A stretch of 47,745 nt of DNA from Caulobacter sp. (lineage in GTDB: Bacteria; Pseudomonadota; Alphaproteobacteria; Caulobacterales; Caulobacteraceae), in NCBI GenBank assembly GCA_030652755.1, contig JAUSPV010000156.1, positions 1 through 47,745 of the forward strand, read 5' to 3'. This document shows, piece after piece, positions 8,969-17,976 of this stretch (the first letter of the stretch is position 1; the number at the start of each line of letters is the position of its first letter). Under the pieces are notes generated by a model. It was not told where the DNA came from and made no database searches. It saw only the letters and a list, made by a program, of their open reading frames with translations. The position numbers and the translations under genes were made by a program.

Positions 8969-9439
8969 ATGGCCGAAGCCCAAGGTTTCGAGGCCCTGCA
9001 AGGCCTCTCGTCGAACCCCGACGTCGCGCCGGCCGAACGCAAGGTCGACGCCCAGGGTCGCTCCTACGCGACCGGCAAGCGCAAGAACGCGGTCGCCCGC
9101 GTGTGGATCAAGCCCGGCAAGGGCACGATCACGATCAACGGTCGTGACCAGGAGATCTACTTCGCCCGTCCGGTGCTGCGGATGATGATCGCCCAGCCCT
9201 TCCAGGTCACCGACCGGGTCGGACAGTTCGACGTCGTCGTCACCGTCCTCGGCTCGGGCCTTTCGGGCCAGGCCGGCGCCGTGCGTCACGGCATCTCCAA
9301 GGCCCTGACCTACTTCGAACCGACCCTGCGTCCGGTCCTGAAGCCGCACGGCTTCCTGACCCGCGACAGCCGCGTCGTCGAACGCAAGAAGTACGGCAAG
9401 GCCAAGGCCCGCCGCAGCTTCCAGTTCTCGAAGCGCTAG
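8969..9439 (+). CDS. rpsI: 30S ribosomal protein S9
   Basis: A small-subunit protein whose C-terminal tail reaches the P-site t[40 protein letters not shown] and the basic end [11 protein letters not shown] are unmistakable. The N-terminus is extended by about 25 residues relative to Escherichia coli S9, as usual in Caulobacterales. It directly follows rplM, and a strong terminator follows its stop. Confidence 0.97.
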   Translation: MAEAQGFEALQGLSSNPDVAPAERKVDAQGRSYATGKRKNAVARVWIKPGKGTITINGRDQEIYFARPVLRMMIAQPFQVTDRVGQFDVVVTVLGSGLSGQAGAVRHGISKALTYFEPTLRPVLKPHGFLTRDSRVVERKKYGKAKARRSFQFSKR

Positions 9440-9461
9440 TCGTTCGCGAACCTGTTTTGCG

Positions 9462-9495
9462 AAAGGGCGCTTCGGGCAACCGAGGCGCCCTTTTT
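9462..9495 (+). terminator. Rho-independent terminator after rpsI
   Basis: GGGCGC at 9465-9470 pairs with GCGCCC at 9485-9490 and is followed directly by TTTTT. Three further A-T pairs extend the stem outward from 9462. It ends the L13-S9 transcript. Confidence 0.85.
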
Positions 9496-9510
9496 CTTGT
9501 TCCGTATCGT

Positions 9511-9614
9511 GCGTCCTTCGACACGCCGCTTCGCGGCTGCTCAGGATGACTGAGCTGGAAAGCGCACACACCAAGTCATCCTGAGCAGGCCCGCAGGGCC
9601 GTGTCGAAGGACGC
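9511..9614. repeat. Dispersed intergenic palindromic repeat (family A, copy 1)
   Basis: Outer arms of 15 bases (9511-9525 and 9600-9614) are perfect inverted copies. Inner arms GCTCAGGATGAC (9539-9550) and GTCATCCTGAGC (9575-9586) are also inverted. The arm theme TTCGACACG...CTCAGGATGA recurs at the right end of the window. Such elements are widespread between genes of Caulobacteraceae and their relatives. The function is unknown. Confidence 0.8.
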
Positions 9615-9634
9615 AGTGAGGAAAGGCCCGGCAC

Positions 9635-10585
9635 ATGACCACCCCCAAGGTCTTCATCGACGGCGAAGCCGGCACCACCGGGCTGCAGATCCGCGAGCGG
9701 CTGGCTGGCCGCAAGGACATCGAGCTGCTGTCCATCGCCCATGAGATGCGCAAGGACGCCGGCGCCCGGGCCGAGCTGCTGAACGCCGCCGATGTCTCGA
9801 TCCTCTGCCTGCCGGACGACGCGGCGCGCGAGGCGGTGGCCATGGTCACCAACCCGTCGGCGAAGATCATCGACGCCTCGACCGCTCACCGCACCGCGCC
9901 GGGCTGGGCCTACGGCTTCCCGGAGATGTCCCGCGACCAGCGGGCGGCCGTGGCGGCCTCGACGCGGGTCTCCAACCCCGGCTGCTATCCGACCGGCGCC
10001 ATCGCCCTGGTCCGGCCGCTGGTGGCCGCCGGGCTGATGCCGCAGGACTGGCCGGTCAGCGTCAACGCCGTCAGCGGCTATTCCGGCGGCGGCAATCCGA
10101 TGATCGCCGAGTTCGAGGACATCGAGAGCCCGACCTACACGCCGGTCGCCTATCGCATCTACGGCATGGGGCTGGAGCACAAGCATGTCGCCGAGATGCA
10201 GATCCATTCGGGCCTGCTGACCCGGCCGCTTTTCGCCCCGGCCGTCGGCCGCTATCGCCAGGGCATGATCGTCGAGGTGCCGCTGCACCTCTCCCTGATG
10301 GGCAGCGCCCCGTCGCTGAAGGCCGTTCATGCCGCGCTCGCCGAGGCCTATCATGGCGAGGCCTTCGTCGAGGTGGCGTCGCTGGACGAGGCGGCGGCGC
10401 TGAAGACGCTCGACCCGGAAGGCCTCAATGGCACCAACCGCATGAAACTGTTCGTGTTCGGCTCGGACTCGACCCGGCAGGCGCGGCTGGTGGCGCTGCT
10501 CGACAACCTCGGCAAGGGCGCGTCCGGCGCGGCGGTGCAGAACATGAACCTGATGCTCGGCCTGCCCGAGGCCGCCGGCCTGTGA
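9635..10585 (+). CDS. argC: N-acetyl-gamma-glutamyl-phosphate reductase, short (type 2) form
   Basis: Reduces N-acetylglutamyl phosphate to the semialdehyde with NADPH in arginine synthesis. The 316-residue protein is of the short ArgC type. [17 protein letters not shown] forms the nucleotide-binding start, Cys117 sits in SNPGCYPTG as the catalytic cysteine, and the histidine of [10 protein letters not shown] fits the base. A ribosome site (GTGAGGAAAGG) lies upstream. The stop overlaps the GTG of the next gene by 4 bases, suggesting co-translation. Confidence 0.94.
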   Translation: MTTPKVFIDGEAGTTGLQIRERLAGRKDIELLSIAHEMRKDAGARAELLNAADVSILCLPDDAAREAVAMVTNPSAKIIDASTAHRTAPGWAYGFPEMSRDQRAAVAASTRVSNPGCYPTGAIALVRPLVAAGLMPQDWPVSVNAVSGYSGGGNPMIAEFEDIESPTYTPVAYRIYGMGLEHKHVAEMQIHSGLLTRPLFAPAVGRYRQGMIVEVPLHLSLMGSAPSLKAVHAALAEAYHGEAFVEVASLDEAAALKTLDPEGLNGTNRMKLFVFGSDSTRQARLVALLDNLGKGASGAAVQNMNLMLGLPEAAGL

Positions 10586-11028
10586 CCATCCGGCGGGCGT
10601 CCCCCGCCGACACGGACGCGCTGCGGGCGATGATGGCGACCAGCAACGGCTACGACCGGCCGGCGGCGCGGGCGATGATCGTCGGCTTCGCGCAGACCTG
10701 GAGCGTGCCGGATGGCCCGCAAGAGGTCTGGCTGGCCGAGGTGGCGGGCGCGATCGTCGGCTTCTTCGCGCTGATCCCGCACGGCGCGGATCAGGAGCTC
10801 GACCTGTTCTTTACCGCCAACGACGCCCAGGGGACCGGCGTCGGCCGGCGGCTGTTTCAGGCCCTGGCCGAGCGGGCGAGGGCGCTCGGCGCATCCTGCG
10901 TGGTGATCAGCTCCAACCCGGAGGCCGCCGGCTTCTACCGCCGGATGGGGGCGATCGACGTCGGCGTCACGCCGCCCGGCGACGGCATCGCCTGGGAACG
11001 GCCGAAGCTGAAGCTGTCGCTGTGCTGA
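10582..11028 (+). CDS. GNAT-family N-acetyltransferase
   Basis: A 148-residue acetyl-CoA-dependent acetyltransferase. The acetyl-CoA-binding motif A is seen as [23 protein letters not shown] (residues 73-95), including the QGTGVGRRL pyrophosphate loop, and motif B as [14 protein letters not shown]. The substrate is not evident. The GTG start overlaps the argC stop, so it may share the argC transcript; whether it acts in arginine metabolism is open. Confidence 0.82.
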   Translation: MTIRRASPADTDALRAMMATSNGYDRPAARAMIVGFAQTWSVPDGPQEVWLAEVAGAIVGFFALIPHGADQELDLFFTANDAQGTGVGRRLFQALAERARALGASCVVISSNPEAAGFYRRMGAIDVGVTPPGDGIAWERPKLKLSLC

Positions 11029-11030
11029 AC

Positions 11031-11191
11031 CCTTCCCCCTGGAGGGGGGAAGGGCAGGGTTGGGGGTGGCGTCCTGTGGGCGTCGCTGCGTTGGCCAGCC
11101 CTGCGCTGACGTCTCGCGCTTCTGGTGCGGACAGTCTCCCACCCCCATCCGACCTGCTCCGCAGGCCACCTTCCCCCCTCCAGGGGGAAGG
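11031..11191. repeat. Dispersed intergenic palindromic repeat (family B)
   Basis: Two perfect inverted arms of 21 bases lie at 11031-11051 and 11171-11191, each itself a near-palindrome built on CCTTCCCCC and GGGGGAAGG. They fill almost the whole gap between two convergent acetyltransferase genes. Inner segments rich in GGGGGTGG and CCACCCCC extend the symmetry. The sequence family is unrelated to family A. It could form a long hairpin that terminates both transcripts. Confidence 0.8.
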
Positions 11192-11194
11192 AAT

Positions 11195-11677
11195 TCAGAC
11201 CGCCTTCCAGAACACCACGGTCGCCTCGGACCCGCCGCCGCTCTTCAGCGCGAAGTCGGGAATCCTGCCGGCCTCGGTCCAGCCGAGCCGGCGATAGAGG
11301 CCGTCGGCGACGCCGCCCTCGACGGTGTCCAGCACCAGCAGGCGACGGCCCAGGTCCCGGGCGGCCTGTTCGGCGGTGGCCATCAGCTGCTTCGCCAGAC
11401 CACGACCACGCGCGCGGGGATGCACCATCAGCTTGGCGATCTCCGCCCGATGCGCGCCGTTGGGCTTGCCGACCGGGTGCAGCTGGATCGTGCCGACCGG
11501 GCCTTCACTGTCGCTGATCGCCCACAGCAGGACGTCGCCGGCCGCGACGCCCTCGGCCACACCGCGCCAGTAGGCCTCCGCCTCGCCGGCCGGCATCGGA
11601 TGCAGGAAGCCGATCGAGGCGCCGTCGGCCACGCAGGCCTCCAGCAGCGCCGCCCAGCCGGGCAGGGCGGCGCCCAA
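11195..11677 (-). CDS. GNAT-family N-acetyltransferase
   Basis: An acetyltransferase of about 160 residues with motif A as AEIAKLMVHPRARGRGLAKQLM and motif B as DGLYRRLGWTEAGRIPDF; the substrate is unknown. The listed start is the TTG at 11677. No ATG or GTG is available upstream. The frame stays open to a CTG at 11707 that overlaps the phaC stop as CTGA and is preceded by GAAGG. Starting there would give a 170-residue protein beginning MTPETVTAEALGAALPGW, which looks more natural. Either way it probably follows phaC in the same transcript. Confidence 0.82.
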   Translation of the reverse strand: MGAALPGWAALLEACVADGASIGFLHPMPAGEAEAYWRGVAEGVAAGDVLLWAISDSEGPVGTIQLHPVGKPNGAHRAEIAKLMVHPRARGRGLAKQLMATAEQAARDLGRRLLVLDTVEGGVADGLYRRLGWTEAGRIPDFALKSGGGSEATVVFWKAV

Positions 11678-11703
11678 GGCTTCGGCGGTGACCGTCTCAG
11701 GCG

Positions 11704-13806
11704 TCAGGAGCGCACCTTCACAAAGCTCCCCGGCGCGTCCTCCAGCGGCGCGCCGAGCGGACCCCTGGACGGATCACGCGCCGGGACCAGCGGGCCCGAG
11801 CGTTCCTTCAGCCAGGCGCTCCAGTGCGGCCACCAGCTGCCGGGGTGCTCGACGGCGGCGGCGCGCCACTCGTCGACGGTGGCGGGCAGGCCGGGATTGG
11901 TCCAGTGCTGGTACTTCTTCGCGTCCGGGTGGTTGATCACCCCGGCGATGTGGCCGCTGCCGGCCATGGTGAAGGTCACCGGCCCACCGAACAGTTTCGC
12001 CCCCCGATAGATGCTGCGGAACGGCGCGATGTGGTCGTCGCGCGAGGACTGTACGTAGATCGGCGTCTTCACGTCGCCGAGGTCCAGCTTCACGCCGTCC
12101 AGCGTCAGCTCGCCCCTGGCCAGCGCGTTGTCCTTGTAGAAGTTGCGCAGGTAGAACAGGTGCAGCGCCTTGGGCATCCGCGTCTGGTCGCTGTTCCAGA
12201 ACAGCAGGCCGAAGGGCTTGGGCTCCTTGCCCATCAGGTAGTTGTTCACGAAGAACGACCAGATCAGATCGTTGCCGCGCAGCGAATTGAAGGTGTCGGC
12301 CATCGACTTGCTGGGCAGGAAGCCGCCCGACTGGTCCATGGTCTCCTCGATGTCGCGCAGCCAGGCGTCGTCGACGAACAGCTTCAGGTCGCCCGCCTCC
12401 TCGAAGTCCTGCTGGGCGGCGAAGAAGGTGGCCGAGCCGATCCGCTTGTCGCCCTTGGCCGCCATATGGGCCAGGGCGCAGGAGAGCAGGGTGCCGCCGA
12501 TGCAGTAGCCGACGGTGTTCACCCTGTCGGTCCCGCACTGCTTCATGACCTGGGCCGTGGCGTCGTAGATGCCTTCCTTCAGGTAGCTTTCGAAGGTCTT
12601 GGCCGCGAGCGTCTCGTCCGGGTTGACCCAGCTGGTCACGAAGACGGTGAAGCCCTGGCCGGTCAGCCAGCGGACCAGGCTGTTATCGGGCCGAAGGTCG
12701 GTGATGTAGAACTTGTTGATCCAGGGCGTGAACAGCAGCAGTGGGATCTCGTGCACCTGCTCGGTGGTCGGCGTGAACTGCAGCAGCTGCAGGATGTCGT
12801 TCTGGTAGACGACCTTGCCCGGCGTGGTGGCGACGTTCTCGCCGACCTTGAACTGCTCCATGTCGGTCTGGCTGATGGCCAGCTGACCGCCGCCGCGGGT
12901 CAGGTCCTCGGCGAAGTTCTCCATGCCGCGCACCAGGCTCTCGCCGCCGGTGGCCATGGCCTCGCGCAGGGCGGCGGGGTTCGACATCAGGAAGTTCGAC
13001 GGCGAGATGGCGTCGGTGAGCATCTTCATGAAGAACTCGACCCGGCGCTTTTCCAGCGGATCGACGCCCTCGACATCGGAGATAAGGCTGTTCAGCCAGC
13101 TGGAGCTGAGCAGGTAGGACTGCTTCATCACGTCGAACATGGGGTTGGAGCCCCAGTCCGGATCGTTGAAACGCTTGTCCCCCTTCGCCGGCTCGACCAC
13201 CGGCTCGACCGTTTCGCCGGCCATGCGGCGGGCGGTGTTCTGCCACAGGTCCATGTAGCGGCTGAACAGATCGGCCTGGGCGCGCAGCAGACGGTCGGGC
13301 TGGGCGGCCAGGCGGCCCATGACGTCGGTCAGGGCCGGTCCGACGTGGAAGGGGTCGGGGCTCAGGGCGGCCGGACTGTCGGCCTGACGCAGCGCGGCCT
13401 CGGCGATGGCGCCCTGGGCGGTCACCGCCGCGCGGGCCAGATTCGCCGACAGCTTCTCCATGGCCTCGCGCTGCTGCGTGGACATGAAGGCGGCCGGATC
13501 GGTGAAACCGGGAGCCTCGAAGGGCGCGGAGGCGGCGGACGGGGCGGCGGCCCGCGGCGCTTCGCGAGTCGGCTCGGGGGCGGGTTGTGGCCTGGGTGCG
13601 GCGACCTTCGGGCGGGGCGCGGCCTTCGGCTTCGCCGCCTTCGGGGCGCTGACCGCCTTGGCCGGCGCCTTGTCGGGCGAGCGGGCGGCCTTGGCGGGCG
13701 CCGGCTTCGGCGCGGGACCGGCCTTGGCCGACGCCGTCTTCGGCGCGGCGTTCGCCCCGGCCGGAGCCTTGCGTTTGCGCGGGGTCTTGGCGTCCGTGCC
13801 GGCCAT
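11704..13806 (-). CDS. phaC: Class I poly(3-hydroxyalkanoate) synthase with long basic N-terminal extension
   Basis: Polymerises 3-hydroxyacyl-CoA into storage polyester on the granule surface. Numbered from the ATG at 13806, the lipase-like box GYCIGG carries catalytic Cys435, and His619 lies in GSGHIAGVINHP. The PHA-synthase N-terminal domain is also present. The protein has about 700 residues against roughly 590 for typical class I enzymes. The excess is a Lys/Ala/Pro-rich N-terminus (repeats such as AKAAR, APKAAKPKAAP) resembling histone H1 tails. The 13806 start has a GGAAGGAAA site; one at 13863 would add 19 residues. Confidence 0.94.
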   Translation of the reverse strand: MAGTDAKTPRKRKAPAGANAAPKTASAKAGPAPKPAPAKAARSPDKAPAKAVSAPKAAKPKAAPRPKVAAPRPQPAPEPTREAPRAAAPSAASAPFEAPGFTDPAAFMSTQQREAMEKLSANLARAAVTAQGAIAEAALRQADSPAALSPDPFHVGPALTDVMGRLAAQPDRLLRAQADLFSRYMDLWQNTARRMAGETVEPVVEPAKGDKRFNDPDWGSNPMFDVMKQSYLLSSSWLNSLISDVEGVDPLEKRRVEFFMKMLTDAISPSNFLMSNPAALREAMATGGESLVRGMENFAEDLTRGGGQLAISQTDMEQFKVGENVATTPGKVVYQNDILQLLQFTPTTEQVHEIPLLLFTPWINKFYITDLRPDNSLVRWLTGQGFTVFVTSWVNPDETLAAKTFESYLKEGIYDATAQVMKQCGTDRVNTVGYCIGGTLLSCALAHMAAKGDKRIGSATFFAAQQDFEEAGDLKLFVDDAWLRDIEETMDQSGGFLPSKSMADTFNSLRGNDLIWSFFVNNYLMGKEPKPFGLLFWNSDQTRMPKALHLFYLRNFYKDNALARGELTLDGVKLDLGDVKTPIYVQSSRDDHIAPFRSIYRGAKLFGGPVTFTMAGSGHIAGVINHPDAKKYQHWTNPGLPATVDEWRAAAVEHPGSWWPHWSAWLKERSGPLVPARDPSRGPLGAPLEDAPGSFVKVRS

Positions 13807-13882
13807 GTCGTTTCCTTCCCGGGGCGCGGCCGCTTCGAGCGGCCTTTCGCTGGTCGCGATCATGGCTTAGACCGGGCTGCAA

Positions 13883-14344
13883 ATGGAAGGCGACACGCAC
13901 ATTTTCTGGCGAGCCGGTCGGCTGGCGCTCCTGGCGGGCGCGGCGATGACCCTGAGCGCCTGCGTGTCGATCGACGCGTTCGAGCCCGGCGCCGGCGCGG
14001 CGATCGATCCGACCTCGTCGGCCGCTTCAGCGGTGGCCGCTGCTGTCGCCGATCCCGGCCCCTGGCCGACCTTCGCCGACATTCCCGAGATTCCGGCCGA
14101 CCTGCGCTCCGCCGGCGCCTGGCGCGACGCCGTCGCCGATCAGGAAGCCGACGGCCTCTTCACCCGGCGCAACGCCGCCGAGGAGACCTGGAGCCTCACC
14201 GCCACGGAAGCCTTCGCCGCGGATCTGCGGGCGAGGGTGGCCTCGGTCGACGTCCACGCGCCGACCGATGCGGAGATGGCCGAGTCCGATGCCTACGCCC
14301 GGGCGCTGCGCGCACGAGCTACCCCGCCTCCGCTGCCGAGGTGA
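13883..14344 (+). CDS. Predicted lipoprotein of unknown function
   Basis: A 153-residue protein with an N-terminal signal of the lipoprotein type: basic start, hydrophobic core LALLAGAAMTLSAC and a lipobox cysteine at residue 27. The mature part is rich in Ala, Asp and Glu, with conserved-looking WPTFADIPEIPADLRSAGAWRDAV and a C-terminal helix. It is transcribed divergently from phaC across a short gap. I do not recognise a domain. It is probably a periplasmic or outer-membrane lipoprotein confined to Caulobacterales relatives. Confidence 0.6.
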   Translation: MEGDTHIFWRAGRLALLAGAAMTLSACVSIDAFEPGAGAAIDPTSSAASAVAAAVADPGPWPTFADIPEIPADLRSAGAWRDAVADQEADGLFTRRNAAEETWSLTATEAFAADLRARVASVDVHAPTDAEMAESDAYARALRARATPPPLPR

Positions 14345-14460
14345 TGCCGGCGCGGCGGGGGCATGATTTTCCCTGAACCTGCTTGGAACTCCGGCTTCCG
14401 GAGGATATCCATGCGCGACCTCCGCTCCAGAGCGCGCCGGATGGCGCAGACGAGCCCCAA

Positions 14461-15681
14461 ATGACGACCGAATTCCACCGTATCCGGCGCCTGCCGCCCT
14501 ACGTCTTCGAAGAAGTGAACCGCATCAAGGCGAAGTTGCGCGCCGAGGGGACGGACATCATCGACTTCGGGATGGGCAATCCCGACATGCCGACGCCCAA
14601 GCATATCGTCGACAAGCTGGTCGAGACGGCCCGCGATCCCAAGGCCGGCCGCTACTCCGCCTCCAAGGGCATCATCGGCCTGCGCCGGGCCATGGCCGGC
14701 TACTATGACCGCCGCTTCGGCGTGAAGCTGAACCCCGACACCGAGGTGATCGCCACCCTGGGCTCGAAGGAGGGCTTCGCCAACCTGGCCCAGGCCCTGA
14801 CCGCGCCGGGCGATGTCATCATCTGCCCCAACCCGGCCTATCCGATCCACGCCTTCGGCTTCATCATGGCCGGCGGCGTCATTCGCCATGTGCCGGCCCT
14901 GTCGCCGGAGGAGTATCTGGCGGGCGTCAGCCGGGCGATGAAGCACTCGGTGCCGCCGCCCAACATCCTGATCCTCAGCTACCCGTCCAACCCGACCGCC
15001 CAGTGGGTGGATCTGGAGTTCTACAAGGACGCCGTAGCGCTGGCGAAGAAGCACGACCTGCTGGTCATCAGCGACATCGCCTACGGCGAGATCTACTTCG
15101 ACAACAATCCGCCGCCGTCGATCCTGCAGGTCGAGGGCGCCAAGGACATCGCCGTCGAGGTCAACAGCCTGTCCAAGACCTACGCCATGGCCGGCTGGCG
15201 CGTCGGGATGGTGGTCGGCAACGCCCGCATCTGCGCGGCGCTGGCCCGGGTGAAATCCTACCTCGACTACGGCGCCTTCCTGCCGATCCAGGTCGCCGCC
15301 GCCGCGGCGCTGAACGGCCCGCAGGACTGCGTCGACGAGATCCGCGCCATCTACAAGGGCCGCCGTGACACCCTGGTCGACTCGATGAAGCGCGCCGGCT
15401 GGGACATCCCCGCGCCGCCCGCCTCGATGTTCGCCTGGGCCAAGCTGCCCGAGCAGTACAAGGACGCCGGTTCGATGCTGTTCTCCCGCCTGCTGGTCGA
15501 GGAAGCCGGCGTCGCCGTCGCGCCGGGAACGGGCTTTGGCGAGTACGGCGAGGGCTACGTCCGAATCGGACTCGTCGAGAACGAGCACCGCATCCGGCAG
15601 GCCGCCCGCAACGTGAAGAAGTTCCTGGCCGACTCCGAGAAGATCCTCGCGAAGGCCCACAACACCATGGCGGGGCAATGA
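14461..15681 (+). CDS. Class I/II pyridoxal-phosphate aminotransferase (AlaC/LL-DAP aminotransferase-like)
   Basis: A 406-residue PLP aminotransferase. The Schiff-base lysine is Lys239 in SLSKTYAMAGWRVG, with YPSNPTA and SDIAYGEIYFDN supplying the usual cofactor contacts and YVRIGLVENEHRIRQA the C-terminal substrate arginine. It resembles the alanine aminotransferase AlaC and proteins often labelled LL-diaminopimelate aminotransferase. The ATG at 14461 begins MTTEFHRIRRLPPYVF; an upstream in-frame start is not needed. Its stop overlaps hom by 4 bases, so it probably provides an amino-group transfer step linked to aspartate-family amino acids. Confidence 0.9.
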   Translation: MTTEFHRIRRLPPYVFEEVNRIKAKLRAEGTDIIDFGMGNPDMPTPKHIVDKLVETARDPKAGRYSASKGIIGLRRAMAGYYDRRFGVKLNPDTEVIATLGSKEGFANLAQALTAPGDVIICPNPAYPIHAFGFIMAGGVIRHVPALSPEEYLAGVSRAMKHSVPPPNILILSYPSNPTAQWVDLEFYKDAVALAKKHDLLVISDIAYGEIYFDNNPPPSILQVEGAKDIAVEVNSLSKTYAMAGWRVGMVVGNARICAALARVKSYLDYGAFLPIQVAAAAALNGPQDCVDEIRAIYKGRRDTLVDSMKRAGWDIPAPPASMFAWAKLPEQYKDAGSMLFSRLLVEEAGVAVAPGTGFGEYGEGYVRIGLVENEHRIRQAARNVKKFLADSEKILAKAHNTMAGQ

Positions 15682-16967
15682 GCCAGAAGGTCTGGAAAAT
15701 CGGCGTCGCGGGCCTGGGCACCGTCGGCGGCGGCCTGCTGCAGTTCCTGTCGGAGCGGCCCGAGTTCGCGCCGGCCGGGGGCAGGGTGGTCGTCACCGGC
15801 GTCTCCGCCCGCTCGCGCTCGCGGCCGCGCAGCGTCGACATCTCCGGCCTGACCTGGTTCGACGATCCCGTCGCCCTGGCGACCTCGCCGGAGACCGACA
15901 TCTTCGTCGAACTGGTCGGCGGCTCCGATGGCCCGGCCAAGGCCGCGGTCGAGGCGGCGCTGAAGGCCGGCAAGCCGGTGGTCACGGCCAACAAGGCGCT
16001 GATCGCCGAGCACGGCGCGGAGCTGGCGGTGCTGGCCGAGGCGGCCGGCGTCCCGCTGCTGTTCGAGGCCGCGGTGATGGGGGGTACGCCCGCCGTCAAA
16101 ATGCTGCGCGAGGCCATGGTCGGCGACGAGGTCAAGGGCGTCGCCGGCATCCTCAACGGCACCTGCAACTTCATCCTCAGCGAGATGGAGGCCAAGGGTT
16201 CGGCCTTCGCCGACGTCCTCGCCGACGCCCAGCGCATGGGCTACGCCGAGGCCGACCCGACCATGGACGTCGGCGGTTTCGACGCCGCCCACAAGGTCTC
16301 CATCCTGGCCGCCCTGGCCTTCGGCTGCGCGCCCAATTTCGCGGCGGCCGAGATCGAGGGCATCACCGGGGTCGACGCGCTCGATATCCGCATGGCGCGG
16401 GATCTGGGCTACCGCATCCGGCTCATCGCCTCGGCCGACATCAGCGCCGAGGGCGTCGCCGTGCGCGTGCATCCCTCGCTGGTGCCGGAGGGCCATCCGC
16501 TGGCCGAGACGCGCGGGGCGCTCAACGCGCTGTTCATCGAGGGCGCCCGCATCGGCCGGATCTTCATCCAGGGGCCCGGCGCGGGCTCCGGCCCCACCGC
16601 CGCCGCCGTGGCCGCCGACATCGCCGATGTGATGACCGGCGCCAGGCGGCCCGTCTTCCAGGCGCCGGCCCGCGACCTGAAGCCGTTCGTCGCCGTCGCG
16701 CCGACGCGCCGGGTCGGCAAGGCCTATCTGCGCCTGCTGGTGAAGGACCAGGCCGGCGTCATCGCCGCCGTCTCGGAAACCCTCGCCGAATGCGGCGTAT
16801 CGATCGACAGTTTCCTGCAGAAGCCGGTCGAGGACGCCGGCGGCGTGCCCATCGTTCTGACCACCCACGCCATCGCCGAGTCGGTGCTGACCGATGCGAT
16901 AAACCGCATCGAAAAGCTGCCGGCTGTGCTAGAGCGACCCCGGCTGTTGCGCATCGCGCGCATCTGA
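15678..16967 (+). CDS. hom: Homoserine dehydrogenase with C-terminal ACT domain
   Basis: Reduces aspartate semialdehyde to homoserine for threonine and methionine synthesis. The 429-residue protein has GLGTVGGG at residues 12-19, VTANKALIAEHG with the catalytic lysine, GGTPAVKMLREAM and GILNGTCNFILSEME. The C-terminal part from YLRLLVKDQAGVIAAVSETL is an ACT domain, normally the site of threonine feedback inhibition. The start overlaps the aminotransferase stop as ATGA. The order hom-glpX-recJ is common in Caulobacteraceae. Confidence 0.96.
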   Translation: MSQKVWKIGVAGLGTVGGGLLQFLSERPEFAPAGGRVVVTGVSARSRSRPRSVDISGLTWFDDPVALATSPETDIFVELVGGSDGPAKAAVEAALKAGKPVVTANKALIAEHGAELAVLAEAAGVPLLFEAAVMGGTPAVKMLREAMVGDEVKGVAGILNGTCNFILSEMEAKGSAFADVLADAQRMGYAEADPTMDVGGFDAAHKVSILAALAFGCAPNFAAAEIEGITGVDALDIRMARDLGYRIRLIASADISAEGVAVRVHPSLVPEGHPLAETRGALNALFIEGARIGRIFIQGPGAGSGPTAAAVAADIADVMTGARRPVFQAPARDLKPFVAVAPTRRVGKAYLRLLVKDQAGVIAAVSETLAECGVSIDSFLQKPVEDAGGVPIVLTTHAIAESVLTDAINRIEKLPAVLERPRLLRIARI

Positions 16968-17023
16968 GAATCCTCCGACAATATGCTGGAGCCTCTCGAA
17001 GCGGGCCGGGAGATATAGACCAG

Positions 17024-17974
17024 ATGAGTTCCGAGACGCTGGATCGTAGCCTCGTGCTCGACGCCGTGCGCGTGACCGAGGCCGCCGCCATCGCCGCCTG
17101 GGGCCTGGTGGGCCGGGGCGACGAAAAGGCCGCCGACCAGGCCGCCGTCGACGCCATGCGCAACGCGCTCAACGAACTGGCCATCGACGGAGAGATCGTC
17201 ATCGGCGAGGGCGAGCGGGACGAGGCCCCGATGCTGTACATCGGCGAGAAGGTCGGCGCCGGCGGTCCGGGCATCGACATCGCGCTTGATCCGCTCGAGG
17301 GCACGACCCTGACCGCCAAGGCGATGGCCAACGCGCTGGCCGTGATGGCCTGGGCGCCCAAGGGCACGCTGCTGAACGCGCCCGACACCTACATGGACAA
17401 GATCGCCTGCGGTCCGGGTTATCCGGACGGCGTCATCGACCTGGACAAGACTCCGGCGCAGAACGCCCAGGCCATGGCCGAGGCGAAGGGCGTCGATGTC
17501 TCGGCCATCACCGTCTGCGTTCTGGACCGTCCGCGCCACGCCGAGATCATCGCCAGCCTGCGGGCGGTCGGCGCGCGCGTCTACCTGATCACCGACGGCG
17601 ACGTGGCCGGCGTGATCAACACGGCTGAACCGGATACCGGCATCGACCTCTACATCGGTCAGGGCGGCGCGCCGGAAGGCGTCCTGGCCTGCGCGGCGCT
17701 CAAGTGCGTCGGCGGTCAGTTCCAGGGCCGGCTCATGTTCCGCAATGCCGATGAGAAGGCGCGGGCGGCCCGGGTCGGGATCACCGACTTCGACCGCAAA
17801 TACACCCTGAACGAAATCGTCCGCGCCGACGCCATCTTCGCCATGACCGGCGTGACCGACGGCGCGATGCTGGAAGGCGTGACCTTCCACAACAACGCGG
17901 TTCACACCCACTCGCTGGTCATGAACTCCTCCACCCGCACGGTGCGCGAAGTGCGGATGAAGCGTCCGCTCTGA
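17024..17974 (+). CDS. glpX: Class II fructose-1,6-bisphosphatase
   Basis: Hydrolyses fructose-1,6-bisphosphate in gluconeogenesis. VIGEGERDEAPMLYIGEKVG, IDIALDPLEGTTL and FAMTGVTDGAMLEGV are GlpX signatures carrying the metal-binding acidic residues. At 316 residues from the ATG at 17024 it has normal length; the long in-frame extension upstream overlaps hom and is not coding. It sits 56 bases after hom and 2 bases before recJ, so it is likely in the same transcript. Confidence 0.96.
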   Translation: MSSETLDRSLVLDAVRVTEAAAIAAWGLVGRGDEKAADQAAVDAMRNALNELAIDGEIVIGEGERDEAPMLYIGEKVGAGGPGIDIALDPLEGTTLTAKAMANALAVMAWAPKGTLLNAPDTYMDKIACGPGYPDGVIDLDKTPAQNAQAMAEAKGVDVSAITVCVLDRPRHAEIIASLRAVGARVYLITDGDVAGVINTAEPDTGIDLYIGQGGAPEGVLACAALKCVGGQFQGRLMFRNADEKARAARVGITDFDRKYTLNEIVRADAIFAMTGVTDGAMLEGVTFHNNAVHTHSLVMNSSTRTVREVRMKRPL

Positions 17975-17976
17975 CC

